From assembly GCA_900129675.1 (NCBI GenBank), contig FSRD01000001.1, positions 2,283,501-2,347,500 on the forward strand: DNA of 64,000 bases, read 5' to 3'. The number at the start of each line of letters is the position of its first letter. Within the stretch, counting starts at the first letter, position 1. The DNA comes from Bradyrhizobium erythrophlei. Lineage in GTDB: Bacteria; Pseudomonadota; Alphaproteobacteria; Rhizobiales; Xanthobacteraceae. A program made the position numbers and the translations under genes. Under the pieces are notes generated by a model. The model had not been told where the DNA came from. It saw nothing but the letters and a program-made list of their open reading frames with translations, and ran no database searches. Shown piece by piece: positions 8,270-18,879 of this stretch.

Positions 8270-9232
8270 CTACGCCCCGCCTCCAAGCAGCGCCTTGAAA
8301 TCGGCGCGGGCGCGTTGTGCCTCGCGCCTGGCGGTTTCCGAGGCTTCGCCGAGGCCGAAATACCCGTGGATCAGGCCCGCGCCCTCGTAATATTTCGTCG
8401 CGACGCCGGCGGCGGCGAGTGCGTCGGCGTAGGCCTTGCCCTCGTCGCGCAAGGGATCGAACCACGCGGTGCAGACGATCGCGGGCGCGAGACCGGCGAG
8501 ATTTTTTGCGCGTAACGGCGAGACGCGCCAGTCGGTGCTTTGGCCGGCATGGCTAAGATAATGGCCGGCGAACCATTGCATCACCGCGCGCGACAGGAAA
8601 TAGCCTTCGGCGTTTTCCGCGCGCGAGGGGAAGTGCGCATTCTGTTCGCGGTCCGCGTAATTCCCGGCGACGTCGGTGACGGGGTAGACCAGCAATTGCG
8701 CCGCGAGCCTGATGCCGGCGTCGCGGCAGGCGATCGCGCTCGCAGCGGCCAGATTGCCGCCCGCGCTGTCGCCGGCAACGCCGACGTGCGCGGCGTCGCC
8801 GCCGAACTCGGCGATGCGCCCGACGATGTCCTTGACGGCGGCAAAGGCGTCTTCGAAGGCGCCGGGAAAGCGTGTCTCCGGCGGCCGCCGGTAGTCGACG
8901 GAGATCACGACGGCGCCGGTCTCGATCGCGAGCAGCCGCGCCTGCCGGTCATGGGTTTCGAGATCGCCGGCGACCCAGCCACCGCCATGGAAGAACACCA
9001 CGGTCGGCGAGTTTCCGTCGGTATTCCGGTAGACCCGTGCGGCGAGCGGGCCGGCCGCGCCCTGCACCCTGGTATCGTTGGCGCTCATCACCGGTGGCGG
9101 CGGTATCGCTGCGCGCGCCTCGGCGAGTGCGCGCAACGCATCGCGCGCGCTCTGCGGCGTCATCGTCTCGGGATCGCGCAGCGGCAGCAGCGGAATGATT
9201 TGGGCGATGACGGGATCGAGTGGCGTGATCAT
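8270..9232 (-). CDS. Alpha/beta hydrolase, hormone-sensitive-lipase family esterase
   Basis: A 320-residue esterase of family IV. HGGGW (oxyanion hole), GDSAGGN (nucleophile Ser), FDPLRDEG (acid) and LIHGYF (base His) occur in the right order and spacing. The ATG at 9232 gives the normal family length; open sequence continues upstream for about 90 codons but shows no domain. Such enzymes hydrolyse short acyl esters in the cytoplasm. It is monocistronic and convergent with the NYN gene. Confidence 0.9.
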   Translation of the reverse strand: MITPLDPVIAQIIPLLPLRDPETMTPQSARDALRALAEARAAIPPPPVMSANDTRVQGAAGPLAARVYRNTDGNSPTVVFFHGGGWVAGDLETHDRQARLLAIETGAVVISVDYRRPPETRFPGAFEDAFAAVKDIVGRIAEFGGDAAHVGVAGDSAGGNLAAASAIACRDAGIRLAAQLLVYPVTDVAGNYADREQNAHFPSRAENAEGYFLSRAVMQWFAGHYLSHAGQSTDWRVSPLRAKNLAGLAPAIVCTAWFDPLRDEGKAYADALAAAGVATKYYEGAGLIHGYFGLGEASETARREAQRARADFKALLGGGA

Positions 9233-9647
9233 GCGGGTCCTCACAAAGGAAACGGCGACACAATAGGGGACGCGCGCGGCCCCGGCAATTGCAGCCTGCC
9301 GATGGCCGGCGTATGGCGCGAAGCGCCGACGCAGGGCGATCACAGGTGTGTCACACCTGAAGAAAGGACCGTCGCGGCAGCCCAAAATCAGGCGATTCGG
9401 GACCGGAATTGAATTCACCGACTCGACGGCATTCCTGCCCCGGTTAGGCGTTCGGAAAAACTGCGCGGACGGGCGCGGTGGAGATCGTCCGGGGAACGTC
9501 GAAGCGGACATTCGGCGAATTGCTCAAGCCGGGTAGGTGCCATGTGCGGAAGTGAAGCCCTCTCTAAGCCGCACCTAAGTCGCTCCAGCCAAGTGTCTCT
9601 CCATCGCGGTGGAAAATCCGGCGATGTCTTGGAACAGGAGAATCACA
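9233..9647. other. Non-coding gap
   Basis: About 415 bp between the divergent esterase and a small membrane-peptide gene. It must contain the esterase promoter. I see no gene, tRNA, repeat or strong palindrome in it. Confidence 0.35.
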
Positions 9648-9800
9648 ATGACGATGCAAACGAGTGTGGATCGATTTCACCGATGCGAAGCAGTTGGCGG
9701 AAATCCTGAGATCGGCTTCGAATCTCTTGTGCCGGTGCTTATGATGTCGTCTATCGGGCTAACGCTTAGTCTCCTGATAATAACTCTCATGGCGAGTTAA
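9648..9800 (+). CDS. Small single-pass membrane peptide
   Basis: A 50-residue peptide. Its start is supported by AGGAG at a good distance before the ATG at 9648 (positions about 9635-9640). The first 25 residues are polar and include one Cys; residues 26-49 form one hydrophobic helix ending two residues before the stop. No family is recognised. It stands alone between two larger gaps. Confidence 0.45.
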   Translation: MTMQTSVDRFHRCEAVGGNPEIGFESLVPVLMMSSIGLTLSLLIITLMAS

Positions 9801-10067
9801 ATCAGCGAAGTTCGCCGCTCCGGGTTGCGTTCCATATCCGTGAAAACGCGCTAACGGCCCTCACGGCGAATTGACTCGATGGTGGATTCGTAATGTTGGC
9901 GGACCTTCATGATGCTTCACCGAACGGTGAGGTCTCGCACGATCGATTTATGCGCAGCCGACCATGGAAAGGTCATCTGCCGGCGCCTATCTTTTGTCCG
10001 TGGGAGGTCCGCCATTCCTGGCCGTTGGTCCGATGGATAAAAACGCACAGTTTCATCGGTCATTCCG

Positions 10068-11021
10068 ATGGTGATCCTACCCAGTATTCAACAACTCCGC
10101 TTCCTGTGCGCGCTGGCTGAGCAATGCCATTTCGGCCGTGCCGCGGAAAGTTGTGCGGTCACGCAATCGACACTGAGCGGAGGGATCAAGGAGCTCGAGG
10201 CACGGCTGGGCGTTACGCTGTTTGAGCGCAGCCATCGCCACGTGATGCTGACACCCGTCGGGAAAGAGCTCGCGACCCGCGCCCAGCGTCTGCTGGTCGA
10301 CGCCGAGGAACTGGTCGGGTGGGCCCGCAACGCGCAGGAGCCATTGTCCGGGCCGCTCCGGTTCGGGATAATCCCGACAGTCGGGCCCTATGTCCTGCCC
10401 TCGCTGCTGCCGCATCTAGGCACCGCGCTGCCGAAGCTCAAACTGTACGTGCGGGAGGCTCCGACTGCAGCCCTATTGGACAAGCTCGCGGGCGGAGAGC
10501 TCGACATTTTGCTGGTAGCCATTCCTTACGAACTTGGCGATGTCGAGGCTATGGAAATCACGGAAGATCCAATCGTCGTAGCGATGCCGCGCAGCCAGCC
10601 TCTTCGCCATCACAAAGTGATAAGCCGTGATGATCTGGCGCGTGAGCAGTTGCTGCTGATCGAGGACGGGCATTGCCTGCGCAGCCATTCGCTGCAGGCA
10701 TGTCGGATCGTGGATCCGGTTCGCAATGAGATCTTCCAGGCGACCAGCCTGCGAACGCTTGTCCAGATGGTGGGCGCAGAGCTTGGCATCACACTAATGC
10801 CCCAGATCGCGGTGGATTCGGAACTCGCTTCAACTCGCAATGTCGTGATCCGCCCGCTCTCTCCGGACAAGCCGTTCCGCACTCTGGTCCTGGCCTGGCG
10901 GCCGACAACCTCGCGCGGCGCCGAATTCAGGATGCTCGGAAATCTTATCCGAGAGTGTCTGACCGGTACCAAGAGAACGTTTGCGCCTGACCATGACATT
11001 GAAGCACTGGCAGCGCGCTGA
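10068..11021 (+). CDS. oxyR: LysR-type regulator, OxyR-like peroxide sensor
   Basis: A 317-residue LysR regulator with an N-terminal winged helix (residues 3-62, including FGRAAESCAVTQSTLSGGI) and an OxyR-type effector domain. The redox pair of OxyR is present: the Cys in EDGHCLRSHS and a second Cys nine residues later (LQAC), the same spacing as Cys199/Cys208 of E. coli OxyR. The flanking ATSLRTLVQMV and GITLMPQIAV segments are also OxyR-like. Disulphide formation on peroxide exposure would switch transcription. The usual divergent catalase or peroxidase partner is not in view; neighbours are a small peptide and a glycine-rich protein. Confidence 0.82.
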   Translation: MVILPSIQQLRFLCALAEQCHFGRAAESCAVTQSTLSGGIKELEARLGVTLFERSHRHVMLTPVGKELATRAQRLLVDAEELVGWARNAQEPLSGPLRFGIIPTVGPYVLPSLLPHLGTALPKLKLYVREAPTAALLDKLAGGELDILLVAIPYELGDVEAMEITEDPIVVAMPRSQPLRHHKVISRDDLAREQLLLIEDGHCLRSHSLQACRIVDPVRNEIFQATSLRTLVQMVGAELGITLMPQIAVDSELASTRNVVIRPLSPDKPFRTLVLAWRPTTSRGAEFRMLGNLIRECLTGTKRTFAPDHDIEALAAR

Positions 11022-11192
11022 GCCGCGCGCCAGGTCGGCATTCATTGTGGCGATGCCTGCTGGCCCGGCGCCATCGGCTGCTCCCATCAATGCCTTCGAA
11101 ATTTCCCGTTAGCGATTGGGAGCCAGGCGAACATATCTGGCTTTGGGCGAGAACTGATCACCAATGGTTCTGGCCATTGAAAGGAAAATGTC

Positions 11193-11522
11193 ATGACTGG
11201 ACGAAGAACGATGATGGTATTGGCAACCGCCTTGCTGGCCGGGTCACTGCTTGCGACGGGTGCGCAGGCGCGCGGCGGCGGCGGTGGTGGCGGACACGGG
11301 GGCGGCGGCGGTGGTGGCGGACACGGGGGCGGCGGCGGTTTCAGCGCAGGTTCCATGGGTGGCTTCGGCGGAGGTCACATGGCTGGCATCGGCGGAACTC
11401 GCACGGCGGGCATGGGCCGAGATCACTATGGCGATGGAAGGCGTGGTTTCGGCGGCTACTACGACTACGGCAGCTGTCCGTATGGCACGTCATACGACCG
11501 GCCCTACACCTGCACCTACTGA
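11193..11522 (+). CDS. Glycine-rich secreted protein
   Basis: A 109-residue protein with a clear Sec signal peptide (basic TGRR, hydrophobic core to about residue 24, cleavage after AQA). The mature part begins with two Gly-rich blocks with single His residues (GGGGGGGHG repeated) encoded by a perfect 27-bp tandem repeat at 11274-11327 plus a partial third unit. The tail is rich in Gly, Tyr and Asp and has two Cys in a CPYGTSYDRPYTC segment. Short secreted proteins of this kind are common in Bradyrhizobium; their function is unknown. Confidence 0.7.
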   Translation: MTGRRTMMVLATALLAGSLLATGAQARGGGGGGGHGGGGGGGGHGGGGGFSAGSMGGFGGGHMAGIGGTRTAGMGRDHYGDGRRGFGGYYDYGSCPYGTSYDRPYTCTY

Positions 11523-11530
11523 GTGGTGAT

Positions 11531-11549
11531 CCGGCAAGGAAGTTGCCGG
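11531..11549 (+). terminator. Hairpin after the glycine-rich gene
   Basis: CCGGCAA and TTGCCGG form a perfect seven-base stem around a five-base loop, ten bases past the stop codon. No strong T tract follows, so this is at best a weak intrinsic terminator. Confidence 0.35.
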
Positions 11550-12260
11550 CGCGCGGCTTTCGAAATCCCAAGGGCCTCACCTGGAGAACTGGCGAAGCGC
11601 GGAAAGCCAGCTCTCTCAGGTGAGCCACCACCTGAACTCATACGCCATCTTCCCGCCGACTGGCGAATGACAACGTTTTTATAGACGGATGCGTGACCCA
11701 AGAAAAGTCAGCGTATCGGCCGCAATCCGAAGATCGGTACCGAGGCGCCGAAGTCTCCGCGTCGCGTAATCGTGTTCACGCCTTCCGCTATTCTGAAGCA
11801 ACGAATCAATGGCCACGGCCGCGGTCGCGTTGCGTGAGTAGCTGCGATGTTCTGGATCTATTTGGATACGTTCTGGTCGCTGTCTTTTGCGCCGTTTGGT
11901 TCATGACGATCGTTTCGCATCCGGACGCTCGGATTACCGACCGGTAGCGCCTTCGACAGATTTTCGACCGAGGCGAAAAGCCCAACCGCGCAACACCACC
12001 GTAGTCGGCAACTGCCGCTGATGATGAAGCGGTGCGCCGCTGACACACGAACACATCTTCGTCTCTAGCCACATCCGGGCAGGGCGTGCGGCGGCGGACA
12101 AGACTCGCATGATCAAGCTCACGGTTGGAGTTGTCGGGTTGGCGGCTCAAGTTGAAAGTGGGCGTGCCGTCGGGGCCTATCTTGACGAGCTTTCCTTTGG
12201 CCGGTTGCCTCCAACCAGACAGAAGCGGAATATGAGGCTTGGTTGAAAGAGGAGAGTTGG
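11550..12260. other. Gene-free gap
   Basis: About 700 bp with no gene I can support. One short frame near 11847 encodes a hydrophobic segment but has no ribosome-binding site. No repeat or RNA structure was recognised. The right end contains the enoyl-CoA hydratase promoter. Confidence 0.35.
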
Positions 12261-13055
12261 ATGCGATCCCAGTTTGAGACCATCGCCGTTGGCAGGTACG
12301 ACGATCAAATCCTGCTTGTCACGCTCAATCGGCCCGAATTGTCCAATGCGCTGAATACGCGGATGGGGCTCGATCTTATGGAAGTGTTCGAAGCGCTCTC
12401 GATCGATCTGGAGGGCCTGCGCGCCGTGATCGTCACGGGGAGCGGCGAAAAGGCGTTTTGCGCCGGCGGCGATCTCAAGGAGCGCAACGGGATGACCGAC
12501 CAAAGCTGGCAAGCGCAGCACGCGATCTTCGAGCGAATGGCGCGGGCGATCATGGGATGTCCGCTTCCCGTGCTCGCTGCGGTCAACGGCGCCGCCTATG
12601 GCGGCGGCTGCGAGATCGCCGCGGCTTGCGATTTCATCTACGCCGTCAGCCATGCGCGCTTTGCGTTGACGGAAGTGACGCTCGGAATCATGCCGGGAAC
12701 GGGTGGTACGCAGAACCTGGCCCGGGCGGTCGGCGAGCGCAGGGCGAAGGAGCTTATCCTTTCCGGCCTTCCCTTTACCGCCCTCGAGGCCGAAGCATGG
12801 GGGCTGGTCAATCGCGTCGTCGCACCCGAGGATCTTCTGGAGACCACCCTCGGCATCGCCCGGCGGATTGCCGCCAATGGGCCGATCGCGGTGCGTCAGG
12901 CCAAGCAAGCCATCCATCGCGGCGTGCAGATGTCGTTGTGGGACGGCCTGGCGTTCGAGATCGAGGCCTATAACCGTCTGGTCCCCACCGAAGATCGCCG
13001 CGAAGGCGTGCGGGCGTTCAACGAACGCCGCAAGCCGGTATTCCGGGGACGTTGA
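12261..13055 (+). CDS. Enoyl-CoA hydratase/isomerase (crotonase family)
   Basis: A 264-residue crotonase. Both catalytic glutamates of true hydratases appear present, in GGGCEIA and in LTEVTLGIMPGTGGTQ, and the oxyanion-hole segment FCAGGDLKE is intact. It should hydrate trans-2-enoyl-CoA in fatty- or aromatic-acid breakdown. The ATG at 12261 has GAGGAG just upstream. No other beta-oxidation gene is adjacent, so the pathway is open. Confidence 0.88.
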   Translation: MRSQFETIAVGRYDDQILLVTLNRPELSNALNTRMGLDLMEVFEALSIDLEGLRAVIVTGSGEKAFCAGGDLKERNGMTDQSWQAQHAIFERMARAIMGCPLPVLAAVNGAAYGGGCEIAAACDFIYAVSHARFALTEVTLGIMPGTGGTQNLARAVGERRAKELILSGLPFTALEAEAWGLVNRVVAPEDLLETTLGIARRIAANGPIAVRQAKQAIHRGVQMSLWDGLAFEIEAYNRLVPTEDRREGVRAFNERRKPVFRGR

Positions 13056-13331
13056 GCCGGGATGCGCGGCTGCTATTCGAAGCCGGGTGCAGGCTTTAGC
13101 CCGGCCGCTTTCACCGGTTTGCGCAAACGGCGCGCATAGCCGTGAAGCCTGCAAGGCGAGAATCGGCGAATACCCCAAATTGCTGTTTCCTAAATTGCGA
13201 CTGAATCTCTCAAGCAAATTGTTGCGCGCGCTTGATACGCTGATACCTTATTTGGTTGGTTATCCCTGGTGTCCGAGCGCAGGGAACAGCCGGCTCGGCC
13301 ATCCATTACTCCTCATCCAGGGAGCGGTGCG

Positions 13332-13574
13332 ATGCGTGAGCTGGCCGCGGTGGATCGGGCGCTCGATGACGTGTTGGTGCAGCTCGGAGGGATCGTCTTG
13401 CGACTGTCCAGTCCGCAGCTGACCAGGCGCGGTGAAGAGCGGCGCGCGCTCGCGCGATCGGTCAATCAATATTCCATTTGCGCGGCGAGTTCGGACGATC
13501 CCCGCGTCCAACGGCTCAAGCTAGAACTCCAGGAGGCGCTGAAGCCTCGATTGCGGCTGGTTGACAGCAGATAA
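13332..13574 (+). CDS. Small hypothetical protein
   Basis: An 80-residue charged, largely helical-looking protein (many Leu, Arg, Glu; no membrane segment or signal). The ATG at 13332 follows GGAGCGG at a plausible distance. No family is recognised. It lies between the hydratase gene and an MFS remnant, in a part of the window that seems to have lost genes. Confidence 0.4.
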   Translation: MRELAAVDRALDDVLVQLGGIVLRLSSPQLTRRGEERRALARSVNQYSICAASSDDPRVQRLKLELQEALKPRLRLVDSR

Positions 13575-13652
13575 TCGTCGACCGCCGATAAAATCGAGAT
13601 CGTGATACGCCGCCTCCGCATCGAAACTTCGACGCAAGGCGATTGACCCCTG

Positions 13653-13961
13653 ATGGCCGCGGGCGCCGCGATCTGGGGTCTCGGCTTTGCCGCCGCGAGC
13701 GCGATGCAGCAAGTAAGGCCGATTGCGACGGCGCCCAGGCTCTCGACCGCGTCGGTCGCCATCAACAACACGGCGCTGTATCTCGGCCAGGCTATCGGCT
13801 CCGGAATAGGCAGCGTGCTGTTTACCCGGGGGCAATCCGGTATCATGGGCTTCGTTGCCCTGGCGCTGGTCGCTTCGGCATTTGGCGTGCTGTGGCTGAC
13901 GCGGTTCGCGCCGGAGGAGTTCGGAGAAGGTTTTGTCGAGGCGTCACCGCAGTTCGATTGA
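13653..13961 (+). pseudogene. C-terminal remnant of an MFS transporter
   Basis: About 102 residues match only the last third of a major-facilitator drug-efflux transporter: a helix, the loop with APRLSTASVAINNTALYLGQAIGSGIGS, a further helix, and a C-terminal tail. A stop codon lies just upstream in the same frame and no N-terminal two-thirds is found, so this is a truncated gene. Confidence 0.65.
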
Positions 13962-13981
13962 CGTCCTCGCTACGGATCTCT

Positions 13982-15729
<1,748 letters not shown>

Positions 15730-16075
15730 GAAAAATTTCCTGCCGGAGATTGCTTTTTGTTTTTTGGGTGCGGTGACGCGGTGGTCGCCGCAATCAGGCG
15801 CGTTACATCAGCCCAAAGCGCGCCGGCGGTCAATCGCGTCACGATACCGGCGGGCCGGCGATGGTTCCGTCGTGGTCGCGGTCGGCCGAACCGCAAGCCG
15901 CACGCCCCGATCGCTGCACCCAATTGTCGCAAGGCGCCGGTTGCCGCGCGTAACGCTTTTCTTGTCGCGAAAATTGGCGTACAAGCATGAGCGTCATTTT
16001 ATTTTTTTGGCAACTTTAAGTGAAGAGCCGTTTTGCGCTTTTCGCGCGCTTCGGATTTTTTTGCGGGGAATCGAT
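15730..16075. promoter_or_regulatory. Divergent intergenic region with AT-rich right end
   Basis: The gap lies between the monooxygenase (minus) and the DAO-like gene (plus) and must hold both promoters. The stretch 15985-16020 is strikingly AT-rich for this genome (TTTTATTTTTTTGG), which suits a promoter for the plus-strand cluster. No clear inverted repeat was found. Confidence 0.35.
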
Positions 16076-17164
16076 ATGGCAACCACGCCCAATTTGCCGA
16101 CGCCCGATTTTACCTACGATCCCACTTTGCCCGGCGCATGCATTGCGGGTGTGAGGCCTTATCGCAACGGCTCCTATCGGCTTGATAGCGAAACCATCGG
16201 GAGCAAGTTCATCGTCCATAATTACGGGCATGGCGGCGCCGGCATCACCTTGAGCTGGGGCTGCGCGGGCAAGGTGCACGACATCGTCAAGAATTTTCTG
16301 GTCGGCACGCAGGATACGAAAGTGGCGGTGCTGGGCGCCGGCGTGATGGGCCTGACCGCGGCGACCCGGATGCTCGATCTGGGTCTGGCGGTCACGATCT
16401 ATTCGGATCGCAAACCGCTCGAGACCACATCCTCGAAAGCGGGCGGCCAGTGGGCCGTGTCGGTGGTGGAATACACCGGCAAGCAGCGCGAACTGACCGA
16501 CATCATCAAGACCGCCTATACGACCTTCAAGGCGAGCATCGGTCAGGGGTTTGGCGTCTCCGAACGGCCCAATTACACGGCCACGCCGTCGCACAATCTG
16601 GATATCGTGATCCAGCTGGCGCCGGGCTTCATTCCGCCGCGGAAGTCGCTGGCGCGACTGCCGTTCGAGGGCCATACCCAGCCCGGCTTCGTCTACCAGA
16701 CCCTGCTGATCGAGCCGCCCATCTTTCTCGCCAGGTTAGAGGCGGACTTGCGGGCGCGCGGCGCCGTTTTCGTGAACAGGAAATTTACCGGTAAGTCCGA
16801 CATCCTGGCGTCGGTGACGGAGAACATCCTGATCAATTGCACCGGCCTCGGTTCGATGACGTTGTTCAGCGATCCGAAAATGCAGCCGATCAAGGGACAA
16901 TTGGCGATGCTGCCGCCGCAAGCCGCACTGAAATATCTCTATGGCCAGAACGGCTACATGTTTCCGCGCGCCGATCACGTCGTGATCGGCGGTACGTTCG
17001 AGGTCGGCGTCAACAATGAGACGCCCGATCCCGCGGTGTGTCAGGGACTGGTCGATCACATCGCATCGCAATTCGGCAAGGCGCCGGTCAAGCCGCTGCC
17101 CGATATCCATATTCACCATCCGGACCATGCCCCGATCGTCAATCCGGACATCCCGGTGGCCTGA
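16076..17164 (+). CDS. D-amino-acid-oxidase-like FAD oxidoreductase with permuted motif order
   Basis: A 362-residue flavoprotein. In D-amino acid oxidase the Rossmann FAD motif is at the N terminus and the signature HNYGHGGxGxT at the C terminus. Here the order is reversed: GVRPYR (about 24-29) and HNYGHGGAGITLSWGCA (about 48-64) come first, then the FAD motif VAVLGAGVMGLTAATR near residue 83, and the protein ends where DAO would continue into its RPxRP segment. This looks like a circular permutation. Oxidation of an amino or imino acid to a keto acid is the family reaction; the substrate is unknown. I recall related bacterial FAD oxidoreductases with the same order, so it is probably a subfamily. 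First of three co-directional genes. Confidence 0.78.
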   Translation: MATTPNLPTPDFTYDPTLPGACIAGVRPYRNGSYRLDSETIGSKFIVHNYGHGGAGITLSWGCAGKVHDIVKNFLVGTQDTKVAVLGAGVMGLTAATRMLDLGLAVTIYSDRKPLETTSSKAGGQWAVSVVEYTGKQRELTDIIKTAYTTFKASIGQGFGVSERPNYTATPSHNLDIVIQLAPGFIPPRKSLARLPFEGHTQPGFVYQTLLIEPPIFLARLEADLRARGAVFVNRKFTGKSDILASVTENILINCTGLGSMTLFSDPKMQPIKGQLAMLPPQAALKYLYGQNGYMFPRADHVVIGGTFEVGVNNETPDPAVCQGLVDHIASQFGKAPVKPLPDIHIHHPDHAPIVNPDIPVA

Positions 17165-17208
17165 GATTTCAAGACGGATCATTTTCATCGATTGTCGGGG
17201 GCAGAGGC

Positions 17209-18831
17209 GTGGCTTTCACCGTTGCCGATTACATTTTGAAACGGCTCAGCGAACAACATGTCGACCGGTTGTTCGGCGTGCCGGCCGCCTATTGCGCGCC
17301 CTTGTTCGATGCCGCACCCAACCACGGCATCAAGTCCATCGTCGCGGCCAGCGATCTGGAAGCCGGCTATGCCGCCGACGGCTATGCGCGCAGCAAGGGA
17401 CTTGGCGCGGTGTCGGTTGCCTACGGCGTCGGAACGCTGAGCATGATCAATGCCATCGCCGGCGCCTATGTCGAACGCAGCCCCGTCGTCGTGATCAATG
17501 GCGGGCCGACGGCGATGAATATCGCCAATCTGCACCAGTACGACATCGTGTTCTCCCACTCGCTCGGCCAGGATGCGACCGATCTTGCCGCCTACAAACT
17601 GGTCACCGCAAAGGCTTTGCGCGCCGGCAAGGCCAGTGACGTGCCCGCGATCGTCGACGACACGATCTCGACGGCGATCAGGCGCAAGCGGCCGGTCTAT
17701 ATCGAGATCGACATGAGCATCTGGGGTGCGGCCTGCCCGATGCCGGGCGGACCGCTGTCCGTCGCCACGCCGCCTGCCGGCACCGAGCACGCGCTCGCCG
17801 CCACCATTGTTGCGCTGATCCGCGCCGCGCAATCGCCGCTGATCCTGATCGGAACGGAAATTCAGCGCTACGGCCTTGCCGATGCGGTGGCCAGCCTGAT
17901 CGCCAAACTGGGGGTGCGATGGGCGACCGCGCTACAGTCCAAAGCCACGCTCGCGGAGCAGGGCGACGGCTGGGTCGGCGTGTACGACCCGCCGCATTCG
18001 AATGCCGACGTGAAGAATGCGGTCGAGCAGTCCGATCTGCTGCTGACGCTGGGATGCGTCTTTCCCAACACCTTTACCAATCTGGTGCAGAACTCGTTCG
18101 GCCGCATGGTCCAGGTCTATGACGGCAAGGTGCGGATCAAGGCCGCTGCCAAGCAGAATGCGGAGCTTGCGACGCTCGTTGCCGCGCTGGTCACGGAAGC
18201 CGCGAAAAAGCCGCCCGCGCCGGCGCCGATCGGGGCATTGCCGGTGCCGCCGGGGCCGGCCGCGGGTGTGCTGACCTACAGCCAGGTGTTCGAGCGCATC
18301 GCAGCCTCTCTGGACCATTCCTGGATCGTCATCCCCGATACGTTCCTGGGCGTCTATTCGGCGGCCAATCTCCCGGTGATGGGCCGCGACGGTTTTCTGT
18401 GCAGCGCGGTGTGGGCCTCGATTGGGCACTCGGTCGCCGCCGCCGTCGGCGCGTCGCTCGGCTCGAATCGCCGCCCGCTGGTAATCTGCGGTGACGGCGG
18501 CTTCCACATGACAGCGCAAACCCTGTCGACCATGGTGCAGCATGGCTGCGACCCCGTCATCGTCGTGATAGCCAACGGCATCTATGGCTATGAACAGTTT
18601 CTGGTCGATCCATCGTTCTTCAACAATCCGGCGAACCAGCCGCTGTCCTACGCCGTCCTCAATCAATGGGATTTTGTCAAATTCGCCGGCGCGCTCGGCG
18701 TGCCGTTCGCGCAAGCCGTCGATACCGCCGCCGCGCTGGATGCCGCGCTGGCCGCGGCAAAGGCCTTCAACGGACCGGCGCTGATCGCGGCCGCGGTCGA
18801 TCCGCACGGTCTGCCCGCGGAGCTGCCGTGA
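17209..18831 (+). CDS. ThDP-dependent enzyme, pyruvate/indolepyruvate-decarboxylase-like
   Basis: A 540-residue three-domain ThDP enzyme. The PYR domain has GYAADGYARSKG, the PP domain the GDGGFHMTAQ...ANGIYGYEQF cofactor and metal site. Compared from memory with PDC/IpdC, several active-site positions differ: GVPGDYN is GVPAAYC (Asp lost), NELN is SDLE (Glu to Asp at the cofactor-activating position), and the His-His pair is Ser-His (FSHSLG). The late active-site Glu (YGYEQ) is kept. It may therefore be a carboligase or have other chemistry. The GTG start at 17209 follows GGGGCAGAGG. It sits 44 bp after the DAO-like gene, whose keto-acid product could be its substrate. Confidence 0.8.
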   Translation: MAFTVADYILKRLSEQHVDRLFGVPAAYCAPLFDAAPNHGIKSIVAASDLEAGYAADGYARSKGLGAVSVAYGVGTLSMINAIAGAYVERSPVVVINGGPTAMNIANLHQYDIVFSHSLGQDATDLAAYKLVTAKALRAGKASDVPAIVDDTISTAIRRKRPVYIEIDMSIWGAACPMPGGPLSVATPPAGTEHALAATIVALIRAAQSPLILIGTEIQRYGLADAVASLIAKLGVRWATALQSKATLAEQGDGWVGVYDPPHSNADVKNAVEQSDLLLTLGCVFPNTFTNLVQNSFGRMVQVYDGKVRIKAAAKQNAELATLVAALVTEAAKKPPAPAPIGALPVPPGPAAGVLTYSQVFERIAASLDHSWIVIPDTFLGVYSAANLPVMGRDGFLCSAVWASIGHSVAAAVGASLGSNRRPLVICGDGGFHMTAQTLSTMVQHGCDPVIVVIANGIYGYEQFLVDPSFFNNPANQPLSYAVLNQWDFVKFAGALGVPFAQAVDTAAALDAALAAAKAFNGPALIAAAVDPHGLPAELP

Positions 18832-18879
18832 TATTGCTGATTGCTGTTCGACGCCGTTCAGATCGAGTGAGGGAATGCC

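Noticed and set aside
10068..11021. Call as CysB- or CbbR-type regulator.
   Set aside because: The EDGHC-x8-C cysteine pair and surrounding sequence are specific to OxyR.
11847..11947. A short frame encoding a hydrophobic segment (MFWIYLDTFW start).
   Set aside because: No ribosome-binding site, no supporting homology, and an overlap with another equally weak frame.
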